64,000 nucleotides of DNA from Bryobacteraceae bacterium (GTDB lineage: Bacteria > Acidobacteriota > Terriglobia > Bryobacterales > Bryobacteraceae): assembly GCA_030041495.1 (NCBI GenBank), contig JASHNT010000017.1:22411-86410 (forward strand), given 5' to 3'. The notes beneath the pieces were generated by a model that saw nothing but the letters and a program-made list of their open reading frames with translations, did no database searches and was not told the DNA's origin. Each line of letters opens with the position of its first letter. The first letter of the stretch is position 1. The translations under genes and the position numbers were made by a program. Positions 8,117 to 15,242 of the stretch are shown here, piece by piece.

Positions 8117-8509
8117 CTATTCTACTTCGGGCAGCACGTGAAGAGTTTCTCCGTCGAATGCAGCTATCATCCATTCGACGCGGGCAAGCGTTGCGGCTTC
8201 TTTCAAGCGCGCGATTTCGCGACCGCTAACACCGGCCTTGCCGCCCTTCAGTTGAATTAGCTTGATTTCGATGGCGTCACTATTTTTCTTGGTCAGACGG
8301 AATGCAACCGCGTCGATGATGCCGGTACGTGGCGATCCGGTTTTACCCTCGAAGAACGCTACTCGCCAACCGGCGTCAATGGCGTATGCTTTCAGCGCTT
8401 CTTTACTGGCAGCTTCAGCGGCGCGCGCCTTTACGAATGCGCGCTTAGTGCGGATTGTCTTCCACGCCTTTAGCGCGGCTTTACGGCGGTCATGCGGCAT
8501 AGGCCGCAT
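8117..8509 (-). CDS. Small PD-(D/E)XK nuclease-like protein
   Basis: The 130-residue product has an Ala/Lys-rich helical N-terminus (residues about 8-45). It continues with GWRVAFFEGKTGSPRTGIID, AVAFRL and then AIEIKLIQLKGG. An Asp in a GIIDAV strand followed about 15 residues later by a Glu-x-Lys on a strand is the core signature of the PD-(D/E)XK fold shared by VRR-NUC and Holliday-junction-resolvase-like nucleases. This assignment is by motif only. The gene starts 8 bases after the end of the 8518-8817 gene, so they are probably co-transcribed. Phage-derived or plasmid-derived origin is possible. Catalytic activity is inferred, not shown. Confidence 0.55.
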   Translation of the reverse strand: MRPMPHDRRKAALKAWKTIRTKRAFVKARAAEAASKEALKAYAIDAGWRVAFFEGKTGSPRTGIIDAVAFRLTKKNSDAIEIKLIQLKGGKAGVSGREIARLKEAATLARVEWMIAAFDGETLHVLPEVE

Positions 8510-8517
8510 TGTATCGA

Positions 8518-8817
8518 TTATTCGGCTTGCTTGCGCGGTCTTCCGCCGGAGTGCGTTTTCCTCGCAGCGGCCATGCGACGGTAATGCTCGGTTCCCAACT
8601 TCTTAGCCGTGGTACTCCCGCCCTTATGGCCCATGATCGCGGCCGGTGTCATCTTCGTGTGCTGAATCAGATCGTCGGCCAGGGCCAGCGCGGCGCGGAG
8701 ATTCTCACGGCAAGCGGCGGTACGGTTTTGAGGAAGCGGGGGTGTGGTCTCAAGGATTAGATCCGCTTCAGCAATGAGCCCGCGCAGGGCTTGCAGCGAG
8801 CTACGATCAGTCGTCAT
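8518..8817 (-). CDS. Small KGG/AT-hook-like protein
   Basis: The 99-residue product starts at ATG 8817. The N-terminal half is helical (SLQALRGLIAEADLILE, NLRAALALADDLI). The C-terminal half contains GHKGGSTTAKKLGTEHYRRM and ends SGGRPRKQ. The GxKGG...LGxEHYRxM stretch resembles the KGG/stress-type Gly-Lys repeat motif, and GGRPRK resembles an AT-hook, which suggests nucleic-acid binding. It is the first gene of the minus-strand set reaching down to 7031. Only a weak Shine-Dalgarno was seen. Confidence 0.55.
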   Translation of the reverse strand: MTTDRSSLQALRGLIAEADLILETTPPLPQNRTAACRENLRAALALADDLIQHTKMTPAAIMGHKGGSTTAKKLGTEHYRRMAAARKTHSGGRPRKQAE

Positions 8818-8933
8818 ACTTCAACGGTAAAGCCGATCAGGCAGGAACGCAATCGAAAGCTGTTTCGGCTTCAACGCACATTTCAGACACTACCCCGGGC
8901 TGGTTCGTGGGGAAGCGCGGATATGAGAATAGA

Positions 8934-8953
8934 TTCATACTAATAAGTATGAA
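8934..8953 (+). promoter_or_regulatory. Perfect palindrome overlapping the vapB start codon
   Basis: TTCATACT and AGTATGAA form an 8+8 inverted repeat with an AATA loop; the vapB ATG (8949-8951) lies inside the right arm. AbrB-type antitoxins commonly repress their own operon by binding such sites. There is no Shine-Dalgarno upstream of the ATG, which fits a leaderless or very short leader. Confidence 0.65.
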
Positions 8954-9179
8954 GATCGGCGAGCGGGGGCAAGTGACGATCCCCAAGGACATCCGGGACC
9001 GTTTCGGGTTGGGTCCGGAAACCGAGGTCGAGTTCAAGGTGGTGAAGGACTCGATCGTGCTGCGAAAAGCGCCCAGGAAGCTGGACCTGGCTAAGTGGCG
9101 GGGGCGAGGCCGCAAGGCCTTCGCAAAGATGGGCTGCGCTTCGGTGGATGAGTTCATCGAGGACATCCGCGGTCGATGA
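8949..9179 (+). CDS. vapB: AbrB/MazE-type antitoxin
   Basis: The product is 76 residues from ATG 8949; an in-frame GTG further upstream (8907) would add 14 residues not typical of the family. The N-terminus, MKIGERGQVTIPKDIRDRFGL, is the classic swapped-hairpin SpoVT/AbrB DNA-binding domain (residues 1-45). The C-terminal 30 residues would wrap around and neutralise the toxin. It overlaps the PIN-domain toxin gene by four bases (ATGA), so the two are translationally coupled. A perfect palindrome covers the start codon. Confidence 0.88.
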   Translation: MKIGERGQVTIPKDIRDRFGLGPETEVEFKVVKDSIVLRKAPRKLDLAKWRGRGRKAFAKMGCASVDEFIEDIRGR

Positions 9180-9586
9180 TCACGGCGATCGATACCAACG
9201 TACTGCTGGATGTTCTTCTGCCCAATGAGGAATTCTACGAAGCGTCCGCGGAGGCGCTCCAGGAGGCGGCATCGGCGGGTTCCCTGGCTATCTGCGACCT
9301 CGTCTACGCGGAGCTATGCGTGTGTTTCGAGGTCCAGCGAGACTGCGACAGCTTCCTCGAGAGCAATGGCATTCGCGTGCAACCCCTGACGAGAGCAGCC
9401 CAGTTTGAAGCTAGCCGCGCCTGGCGCGCCTACCGCCGTCAAGGGGGCCGGCGTACTCGGATCTTGCCCGACTTCTTGATTGGCGCCCACGCGCATGTGC
9501 AAGCGACGCGTTTGCTGTCGCGCGATCGCGGATTTTACGGGCGGTTGTTCCCCTCACTCCAGGTTTACGATCCGTCGCGGCGCTGA
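9176..9586 (+). CDS. vapC: VapC-type PIN-domain toxin
   Basis: The 136-residue PIN-domain ribonuclease has AIDTNVLLDVL at residues 4-14 (first catalytic Asp), CDLVYAELC around residues 40-48 (conserved Glu), a central LPDFLIGAHAHV (Asp) and LLSRDRGFYGRLFPSLQV (last Asp). All four acidic positions expected for a VapC nuclease are visible. VapC toxins cleave tRNA or rRNA to arrest growth. It overlaps vapB by ATGA. It converges on odhB with 9 bases between the two stop codons. Confidence 0.88.
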   Translation: MITAIDTNVLLDVLLPNEEFYEASAEALQEAASAGSLAICDLVYAELCVCFEVQRDCDSFLESNGIRVQPLTRAAQFEASRAWRAYRRQGGRRTRILPDFLIGAHAHVQATRLLSRDRGFYGRLFPSLQVYDPSRR

Positions 9587-9595
9587 AGCCAGCGC

Positions 9596-10978
9596 TTACA
9601 TCACCTCTTCGGACCAACCCTCGAGCACCGACTTCACCTTGGCGGTGAATTGATCGGCCAGTGCGCCGTCGATCAGGCGGTGATCAAAGGTGAGCGCGAG
9701 GTAGCAAGTGGAGCGGATGGCGATAGCGTCGTCGACCACCACCGGCTCCTTCACCACGCTACCGCAGCCCAGAATGGCGACTTGCGGTTGATTGATTACC
9801 GGGGTCGCGAAGATGCTGCCGAAGCTGCCGAAATTGGTGATGGAGAAGGTGCCGCCTTGCACTTCGTCGGGCTTGAGCTGGCGCGAGCGGGCTCGCGCGG
9901 CGAGGTCCACGATGTGGCGTTGCAGGCCGACGATGTTCTTCTCATCGGCGTTGCGGATCACCGGTACGATCAAGCCGTTTTCGAGCGCGACGGCCATGCC
10001 GAGATTGATGTCGCGGTGATAGATGATATTGGTCCCGTCAATGGAGGCGTTGACGATGGGGTATTGGCGCAGAGCCGCGCAAGCGGCTCGCATGACGAAG
10101 GGCAAGTAGGTGAGACCGAAGCCATACTGGGCCTGGAAATTGGCCTTCACCTTATCGCGCAGCTTGGCCACCCTGGTCACGTCGGCTTTGTGAACAGTGG
10201 TGACGTGCGCGGAAGTACGCTTGGAGAAAACCATGTGCTCCGCAATTTTCTGGCGCATGACGCTCATCGGCTCGACGCGGTAGGCTGCGGCCGCGCCGGG
10301 CATGGGCGCGGGCTCGCGGGATTCGCGAGGCGGAGCCTGAGGGGGTGGAACGTTGACGGGCGCTTGTACTCTTTCGACTGCTTGTGGCGCAGGGGCCTGT
10401 GGCGGAGGAGCTTGCGGCGCGGGCGCCGGTGCCGGAGAAGTAGCTGGAGCGGGCGCAGGTGCGCCCTGACTCGACAGATAAGCTTCGAGGTCGTGCTTGG
10501 TGATGCGGCCTCCGATGCCGGTGCCTTTGACCCTGGCCAGATCGATATTGTTTTCGCGCGCCATCTTGCGAACCAGGGGCGAAAGCTGGCCGACGCTTTC
10601 TTCCTGAGCAGCCAGTGGCGCGGGTGCGGCGTCGACTACGTAGGGAGCTTCCGGCGCAGGAGCCGGGGCAGGCGCAGGCGCTGGGGCGGGAGCCGGCGCG
10701 GGAGCTGGAGCCGAAGGTTGCGGCGCGGGCGCGGCGGCCGCGGAGCCGTCCTGAATGCGACCGACTACCGCGTTAATCCCGACGGTGGTTCCTTCCTGCA
10801 CCAGGATCTCGGCCAGAACTCCGGCGCTGGGCGAGGGAATTTCGGTGTCGACTTTATCGGTGGAAATTTCAAACAGCGGCTCATCGCGCTCGACATGCTC
10901 GCCGGGCTTCTTCAGCCATTTGGTCAGGGTTCCTTCAACAATGCTTTCGCCCATCTGGGGCATTACGACGTCGGTCAT
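9596..10978 (-). CDS. 2-oxoacid dehydrogenase E2 (dihydrolipoyl acyltransferase)
   Basis: The 460-residue product has a lipoyl domain at residues 1-75 with Lys42 in the EISTDKVDTEIPSP context, an Ala/Pro linker (about 78-125), a peripheral-subunit-binding domain (LSPLVRKMARENNIDLARVK, about 130-170), a second Ala/Pro linker, and the catalytic domain. That domain ends TFDHRLIDGALADQF, with the active-site His433 and Asp437. The lipoyl-domain sequence resembles 2-oxoglutarate or branched-chain E2; which one cannot be decided here because no E1 gene is near. It is the last gene of the lpdA-lipB-E2 operon and converges with vapC. Confidence 0.9.
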   Translation of the reverse strand: MTDVVMPQMGESIVEGTLTKWLKKPGEHVERDEPLFEISTDKVDTEIPSPSAGVLAEILVQEGTTVGINAVVGRIQDGSAAAAPAPQPSAPAPAPAPAPAPAPAPAPAPEAPYVVDAAPAPLAAQEESVGQLSPLVRKMARENNIDLARVKGTGIGGRITKHDLEAYLSSQGAPAPAPATSPAPAPAPQAPPPQAPAPQAVERVQAPVNVPPPQAPPRESREPAPMPGAAAAYRVEPMSVMRQKIAEHMVFSKRTSAHVTTVHKADVTRVAKLRDKVKANFQAQYGFGLTYLPFVMRAACAALRQYPIVNASIDGTNIIYHRDINLGMAVALENGLIVPVIRNADEKNIVGLQRHIVDLAARARSRQLKPDEVQGGTFSITNFGSFGSIFATPVINQPQVAILGCGSVVKEPVVVDDAIAIRSTCYLALTFDHRLIDGALADQFTAKVKSVLEGWSEEVM

Positions 10979-11000
10979 AGTACAGTTCTCTCCATAAATT

Positions 11001-11066
11001 AGTCACCATGGAGCGGACACGCCGCTCCATATCAGTCACCATGGAGCGGACACGCCGCTCCATATT
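11001..11066. repeat. Two tandem 33-bp units, each a near-perfect hairpin
   Basis: AGTCACCATGGAGCGGACAC followed by GCCGCTCCATATC is repeated with one terminal base changed. In each unit ATGGAGCGG pairs with CCGCTCCAT across an ACACG loop. The second unit covers the lipB stop codon; both lie between lipB and odhB in the transcript. Confidence 0.85.
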
Positions 11067-11794
11067 AATTCGCGTTGGAACACGCGCGCGAAGTGCGCGG
11101 CGAGCGCGTCCCTTACTGTTTTCCGCTCCGCTTGCGATCCGATCGCGCGCATCGAGGTCACCGGTTGCGTCAAGCCGCAGGGCACGATGTAGCGGAAGTA
11201 GGTCAAGTCCGTATCCACGTTCAAAGCGAAGCCATGGGAGGTGATCCAGCGGCTGATGTGCACGCCGATGGCGGCGATTTTGGCCGGCCCTCCCGGGGCC
11301 GAGACCCACACGCCGGTGGCCCCCGCGATGCGCCGGGCCTCAATGTCGAACTCGGACAGCGCCCCGATCAGCACCTCCTCGATGCCTCGGACGTAGGCCA
11401 CGACGTCGCGCTTCCATTCTCGCAAATCGAAGATGGGGTAGCAGACGATCTGGCCGGGGCCGTGGAAGGTGACGTCGCCGCCGCGGTCGGTGTGTTGCAG
11501 TTCGATGCCGGCGCGGTCGAGCAACTCGGGATCTGCCAGAACATTTTCCATGTGCGCGTTGCGGCCAAGAGTGACGACGGGCGGGTGTTCGACGAACAGA
11601 AGCTGATCGGGGATCGCGCCGGATTTGCGCTGCTCGACGAGCTGGCGCTGGAGGTCGAAGGCGGGGGCGTACGCCATCCGGCCGAGATCGCGGGCCAGCA
11701 CAGAGGCAACCGCTCCCTCACGGTCGCCGCTCAGAATTGGCGTTCCGGAGCCGCACGCGTTAGCAAGCGGTTTGCTGGACGCCACGCTAGACAT
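11036..11794 (-). CDS. lipB: Octanoyl-[acyl-carrier-protein]:protein octanoyltransferase
   Basis: LipB moves octanoate from ACP to the lipoyl domains of E2 and GcvH, the first step of lipoate assembly. Family signatures are RGGDVTFHGPGQIVCYPIFD, the catalytic-Lys region GPAKIAAIGVHISRWITSHG and VPCGLTQPVTSM, which carries the catalytic Cys. I chose the ATG at 11794, which gives 252 residues and an 8-base overlap with the lpdA stop; a longer frame (from 11842) runs inside lpdA. The extra N-terminal 40 residues before LARDLGRM are not conserved, so the true start may lie further in. Its operon partners are E3 and E2, the direct targets of lipoylation. Confidence 0.9.
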   Translation of the reverse strand: MSSVASSKPLANACGSGTPILSGDREGAVASVLARDLGRMAYAPAFDLQRQLVEQRKSGAIPDQLLFVEHPPVVTLGRNAHMENVLADPELLDRAGIELQHTDRGGDVTFHGPGQIVCYPIFDLREWKRDVVAYVRGIEEVLIGALSEFDIEARRIAGATGVWVSAPGGPAKIAAIGVHISRWITSHGFALNVDTDLTYFRYIVPCGLTQPVTSMRAIGSQAERKTVRDALAAHFARVFQRELIWSGVSAPW

Positions 11795-13190
11795 TGATGG
11801 CGAGTCCGTAGACCGCGTTGAAGGCCTCGCCGACGGCTTCATACACGGTGGGATGCGCGTGGATGGTGTGCATCAAGGTTTCGACGGTAGCTTCGGCTTC
11901 CATGGCGACCACGGCTTCGCTGATCACTTCGTAGGCGATGGGGCCGATGATGTGGACGCCGAGAATTTCGCCGTACTGCGCGTCGGAGACCACTTTGACG
12001 AAGCCATCGTGCATGCCCAGGATGGTCGACTTGCTGTTGGCGAGGAACGGGAACTTGCCGACCTTAACGTTGTAGCCTTTGGCCTTGGCCTGAACCTCGG
12101 TCATGCCGACGCTGCCGATGCCGGGCTCGCAATAAGTGGAAGCGGGCATGCGGTTGCGGTTCAGCGGCGTTACGTTTTTTCCGGCAATATGTCCGATGGC
12201 GACCATGCCTTCGGCGGTAGCGACATGAGCGAGCTGCGGGGTGCCGGCGACGATATCGCCAATGGCGTAAACGCCGGGCTCGCCGGTGCGCTGCATTCCG
12301 TCAACTTTGATGAAACCGCGGTCGAGCTGGATGCCGGTGCCTTCTAAGCCGATGTTCTCGGTATTGGGCTTGCGGCCGACGGCCACCAGGAGGCATTCGG
12401 CCTCGACGGTCTCCTGCGTGCCGTTTTCAAGCGTCACGTTGAAACGGACGCCGGAATCGGTTTTTAGAACGCTCGACGGATCGGCCTTGGCTCCGGCTTC
12501 AACGCGGATGCCGGCTTTCTTGAAGGCTCGCAGGAGTTCCTTGGAGACTTCCTCATCTTCCACGGGAACGATGCGCGGCAACATTTCAAAGAGCGAAACT
12601 TTGGTTCCGAAGCGCTGGAAGCAGGAGGCGAATTCAACGCCGACCGCGCCTGCGCCGAGGACGGCCATGGTCTTGGGGACCTCGGGAAGGTCGAGAATTT
12701 CGATGTTGGTCAAGATCTGGCGAGCGTCGGGCTGGAGACCGGGGAGCATACGCGCTTCCGAGCCGGTGGCGAGGACAATAGCCTTGGTTTCGAGAATCTG
12801 CGTTGCGCCGTCAGCAGCTTTGACTTCCACCCGGCCGGGTCCGGCGAGCTTGGCGTAGCCCTTGATCCATTCGACCTTGTTCTTGCGCATGAGGAACTCG
12901 ACGCCCTTGGAATGCTTGGAGACGATCGAATTCTTGCGCTGCAGGACGAGAGGATAATCCAGGCGTGGATTGTCGCAACGGACTCCGGATTCGTCGGGGT
13001 GCTGGATGTGGCCGAACACATCGGCGGTATGGAGGAATGCCTTGGTGGGGATGCAGCCCACCAAGAGGCAGGTGCCACCCAGGCGGGGATCTTTTTCGAT
13101 TAGGGCGGTTTTCAGGCCGTACTGGCCGGCGCGAACAGCAGCGGAGTATCCACCGGGGCCGCTCCCGATGACGATCACGTCGTAGGTCAT
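11787..13190 (-). CDS. lpdA: Dihydrolipoyl dehydrogenase (E3)
   Basis: The 467-residue flavoprotein reoxidises dihydrolipoamide on E2 and passes electrons to NAD+. An FAD-binding GSGPGGYSAA motif lies at residues 9-18. The redox disulfide is Cys41/Cys46 in GGTCLLVGCIPTK (most E3s have NVGCIPSK, so two small changes). A second dinucleotide motif, VLGAGAVGVEFASC, binds NAD. The C-terminal HIIGPIAYEVI and the His-Glu pair in HAHPTVYEAVGEAF complete the active site. It is the first gene of the minus-strand operon with lipB and the E2 gene. Confidence 0.95.
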   Translation of the reverse strand: MTYDVIVIGSGPGGYSAAVRAGQYGLKTALIEKDPRLGGTCLLVGCIPTKAFLHTADVFGHIQHPDESGVRCDNPRLDYPLVLQRKNSIVSKHSKGVEFLMRKNKVEWIKGYAKLAGPGRVEVKAADGATQILETKAIVLATGSEARMLPGLQPDARQILTNIEILDLPEVPKTMAVLGAGAVGVEFASCFQRFGTKVSLFEMLPRIVPVEDEEVSKELLRAFKKAGIRVEAGAKADPSSVLKTDSGVRFNVTLENGTQETVEAECLLVAVGRKPNTENIGLEGTGIQLDRGFIKVDGMQRTGEPGVYAIGDIVAGTPQLAHVATAEGMVAIGHIAGKNVTPLNRNRMPASTYCEPGIGSVGMTEVQAKAKGYNVKVGKFPFLANSKSTILGMHDGFVKVVSDAQYGEILGVHIIGPIAYEVISEAVVAMEAEATVETLMHTIHAHPTVYEAVGEAFNAVYGLAINV

Positions 13191-13374
13191 GTAGTGGTTG
13201 TTATTAGTGGTGCATTACCTAGTGTAGCAATCGGGCTAGGAAGAACGCCGCGGACGGCGCGCCCGCGACCACGCAGAGCCGGAGGCGGCCTAGCAGGGGC
13301 AGGTTTTCCGACCGTGGCGGCTTTCGGGCTGCGGAGCGATGGACCCACCGCGCCGGATTGCTGGCCGGAGTTGA

Positions 13375-13704
13375 ATGGAAGTGCACTTCAGCGCTGAGTT
13401 CGAGGCGAAACTGAATCGCGCCGCTGCTGAGATACGGCGCGCCCCTGGTTATTACGCTGGGCAGTTGGTGGAGCAATACCTTGACCACGATCTCTGGTTC
13501 CGGCAAAAGGTAGCCGCGCTTCGGGCGCTTGGGCCGGTGGGGGGAGCGCGATCCCAATTCCGGCAAGGACGGCCCGCGATGCGGAGCAGACTGGGACACA
13601 CCGTCATGATTTTATCCCGCGAGATAGACCGAATCGAAGCGCTCGAGATTTACAGTCCGGGTCCCCTTTTACCACCGGGTATTTGTGACAAACTGGAGGC
13701 GTGA
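13375..13704 (+). CDS. Small protein with antitoxin-like N-terminus, possibly degenerate
   Basis: The 109-residue frame begins MEVHFSAEFEAKLNRAAAEI, then YYAGQLVEQYLDHDLWFRQK. This resembles the ribbon-helix-helix-type small antitoxins that start with VxFxPExxAKLxxLA and end in a WF-xx-V segment. The remaining half (GPVGGARSQFRQGRPAM onward) does not look like that family and is rich in Arg/Gly, as if read out of frame. No toxin gene follows. It overlaps the start region of the HtrA gene. It may be a relic. Confidence 0.35.
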   Translation: MEVHFSAEFEAKLNRAAAEIRRAPGYYAGQLVEQYLDHDLWFRQKVAALRALGPVGGARSQFRQGRPAMRSRLGHTVMILSREIDRIEALEIYSPGPLLPPGICDKLEA

Positions 13705-15242
13705 AGCGCGCTGTTTTCCTCCTCACTCTACGAAACGCGCCCGCACAATCCGAGGCGGGCAGGCTCTGCCGGGCGCGGCTGGACCTATCGATTTTTTGTA
13801 AGCCTAGGAGGGCCGCGCTGACCCTGTGCGGGCTCCTCCTTTCGGGCGCGGTTTTAGCGACCGCGCAGACTCCAGGACCCTCCCCTCCGGCTCCGGCCAA
13901 GCCGGCCGGTTCACAACCAGCATCGCTGAACGCACTAGGCGCATTAAGCGCTTCGTTTGAAGCATTGGCTGCGCGGGTGCGGCCAGCGGTGGTGCAAATT
14001 TTTTCGACCGGCTACGCGCAGCCCGATGCGGACTCAAGCGACAGCTCCAACGCGTCTCTGCTGACGAAGCAGACCAGCACCGGCTCCGGCGTGATCCTCA
14101 CCGAGGACGGCTACATCGTCACCAACAACCACGTGGTCGATAACGCGCGCAAGATCGAGGTGAAGCTGCCCACGCGCGGCGGGGTGCGCACGCAGGGAAT
14201 GACTCTTCCGGCCAGAGTGGTCGGTGTGGACCGGGACACGGATCTGGCGGTGCTCAAGATCGACGCGAAGAATCTGGCGACGCTGACGCTGGCGGATTCG
14301 AGCCTGCTCAAGCAGGGGGAGCTGGTGATGGCTTTCGGCAATCCGTTTGGATTGGAAGGCTCGGCGTCGACCGGAGTCGTTAGCTCGACTTCGCGGCAGT
14401 TGAAGGAAGACGACCCGCTGGCCTACATCCAGACCGACGCGCCCATCAATCCGGGCAACAGCGGCGGTCCGTTAGTGGACATGGAGGGGCGGGTGGTGGG
14501 AATCAACACCATGATCTACACGCGCTCCGGCGGCAGCGAGGGGATCGGGTTCGCGCTGCCCAGCAACGTGGTGAAGATGGTGTATGGGCAGATCCGCAAG
14601 GACGGGCACGTGCATCGAGGGCACATTGGCGTGGGGTTGCAGAGTATCACGCCGACGCTGGCCAAGGGGCTCGGCCTCAAGCAGGATTGGGGTGTGGTGG
14701 TGAACGATCTGGAGGAAGACGGCTCCGCGGAGAAGGCGGGGGTGATGATCGGCGACATCGTCCGGGCGTACGACGGCAAACCGGTGGAGGACGCCAGCCA
14801 ACTGGAGAACGCGATTTACAGCCTGGCGCTGGCCGAGAACGTGAAACTGGAGTTGCTGCGCGGCAGCCAGACCCTTGAAGTGACGGTGCCGGTGCATGAG
14901 CGCGAGGACGATCCGCAGCGCTTCGCGGACCTGGTGAATCCGGAGGACAACTTGATTCCCAAGCTGGGCATTCTGGCGATTCCGCTGGACGGCAAGATCG
15001 CGGCGATGCTGCCGGACTTGCGGCACCAGTACGGCCTAGTGGTGGCGGCGCGCACCGCGATGGCTCCGTATTCGGGCGACGAAATCGAAACCGGAGATGT
15101 GATCTACGAAATGAACCGTGATCCCACGCTGAGCGTGAAGACCGTGCGCGAGGCACTGGACGGGATGAAGTCCGGCGACGCGGTGGTGCTGCAAGTGGAG
15201 CGCGCCGGCCGCCTGATGTATCTGGCGCTGGAACTGGAATGA
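13701..15242 (+). CDS. HtrA/DegP-type periplasmic serine protease with PDZ domains
   Basis: The product is up to 513 residues. The catalytic triad reads His144 (TNNHVV), Asp181 (DRDTDLAVLKI) and Ser254 (INPGNSGGPL). Two PDZ-like domains follow (from about residues 320 and 425; HRGHIGVGLQ, ENLIPKLGILAIP). A hydrophobic segment, LTLCGLLLSGAVLAT (residues 40-54), is the signal peptide or anchor. The start is doubtful: GTG 13701 has GGAGG only one base away, and a better TAGGAGG at 13806-13812 precedes an in-frame CTG right before the hydrophobic segment. It overlaps the POTRA gene by ATGA, so envelope quality control and outer-membrane assembly appear linked. Confidence 0.9.
   Translation: MKRAVFLLTLRNAPAQSEAGRLCRARLDLSIFCKPRRAALTLCGLLLSGAVLATAQTPGPSPPAPAKPAGSQPASLNALGALSASFEALAARVRPAVVQIFSTGYAQPDADSSDSSNASLLTKQTSTGSGVILTEDGYIVTNNHVVDNARKIEVKLPTRGGVRTQGMTLPARVVGVDRDTDLAVLKIDAKNLATLTLADSSLLKQGELVMAFGNPFGLEGSASTGVVSSTSRQLKEDDPLAYIQTDAPINPGNSGGPLVDMEGRVVGINTMIYTRSGGSEGIGFALPSNVVKMVYGQIRKDGHVHRGHIGVGLQSITPTLAKGLGLKQDWGVVVNDLEEDGSAEKAGVMIGDIVRAYDGKPVEDASQLENAIYSLALAENVKLELLRGSQTLEVTVPVHEREDDPQRFADLVNPEDNLIPKLGILAIPLDGKIAAMLPDLRHQYGLVVAARTAMAPYSGDEIETGDVIYEMNRDPTLSVKTVREALDGMKSGDAVVLQVERAGRLMYLALELE

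Noticed and set aside
9650..11002. A 450-codon plus-strand frame antisense to the E2 gene
   Set aside because: It mirrors the Ala/Pro-rich coding strand (high GC at third positions) and shows no family sequence; the minus-strand E2 is unmistakable.
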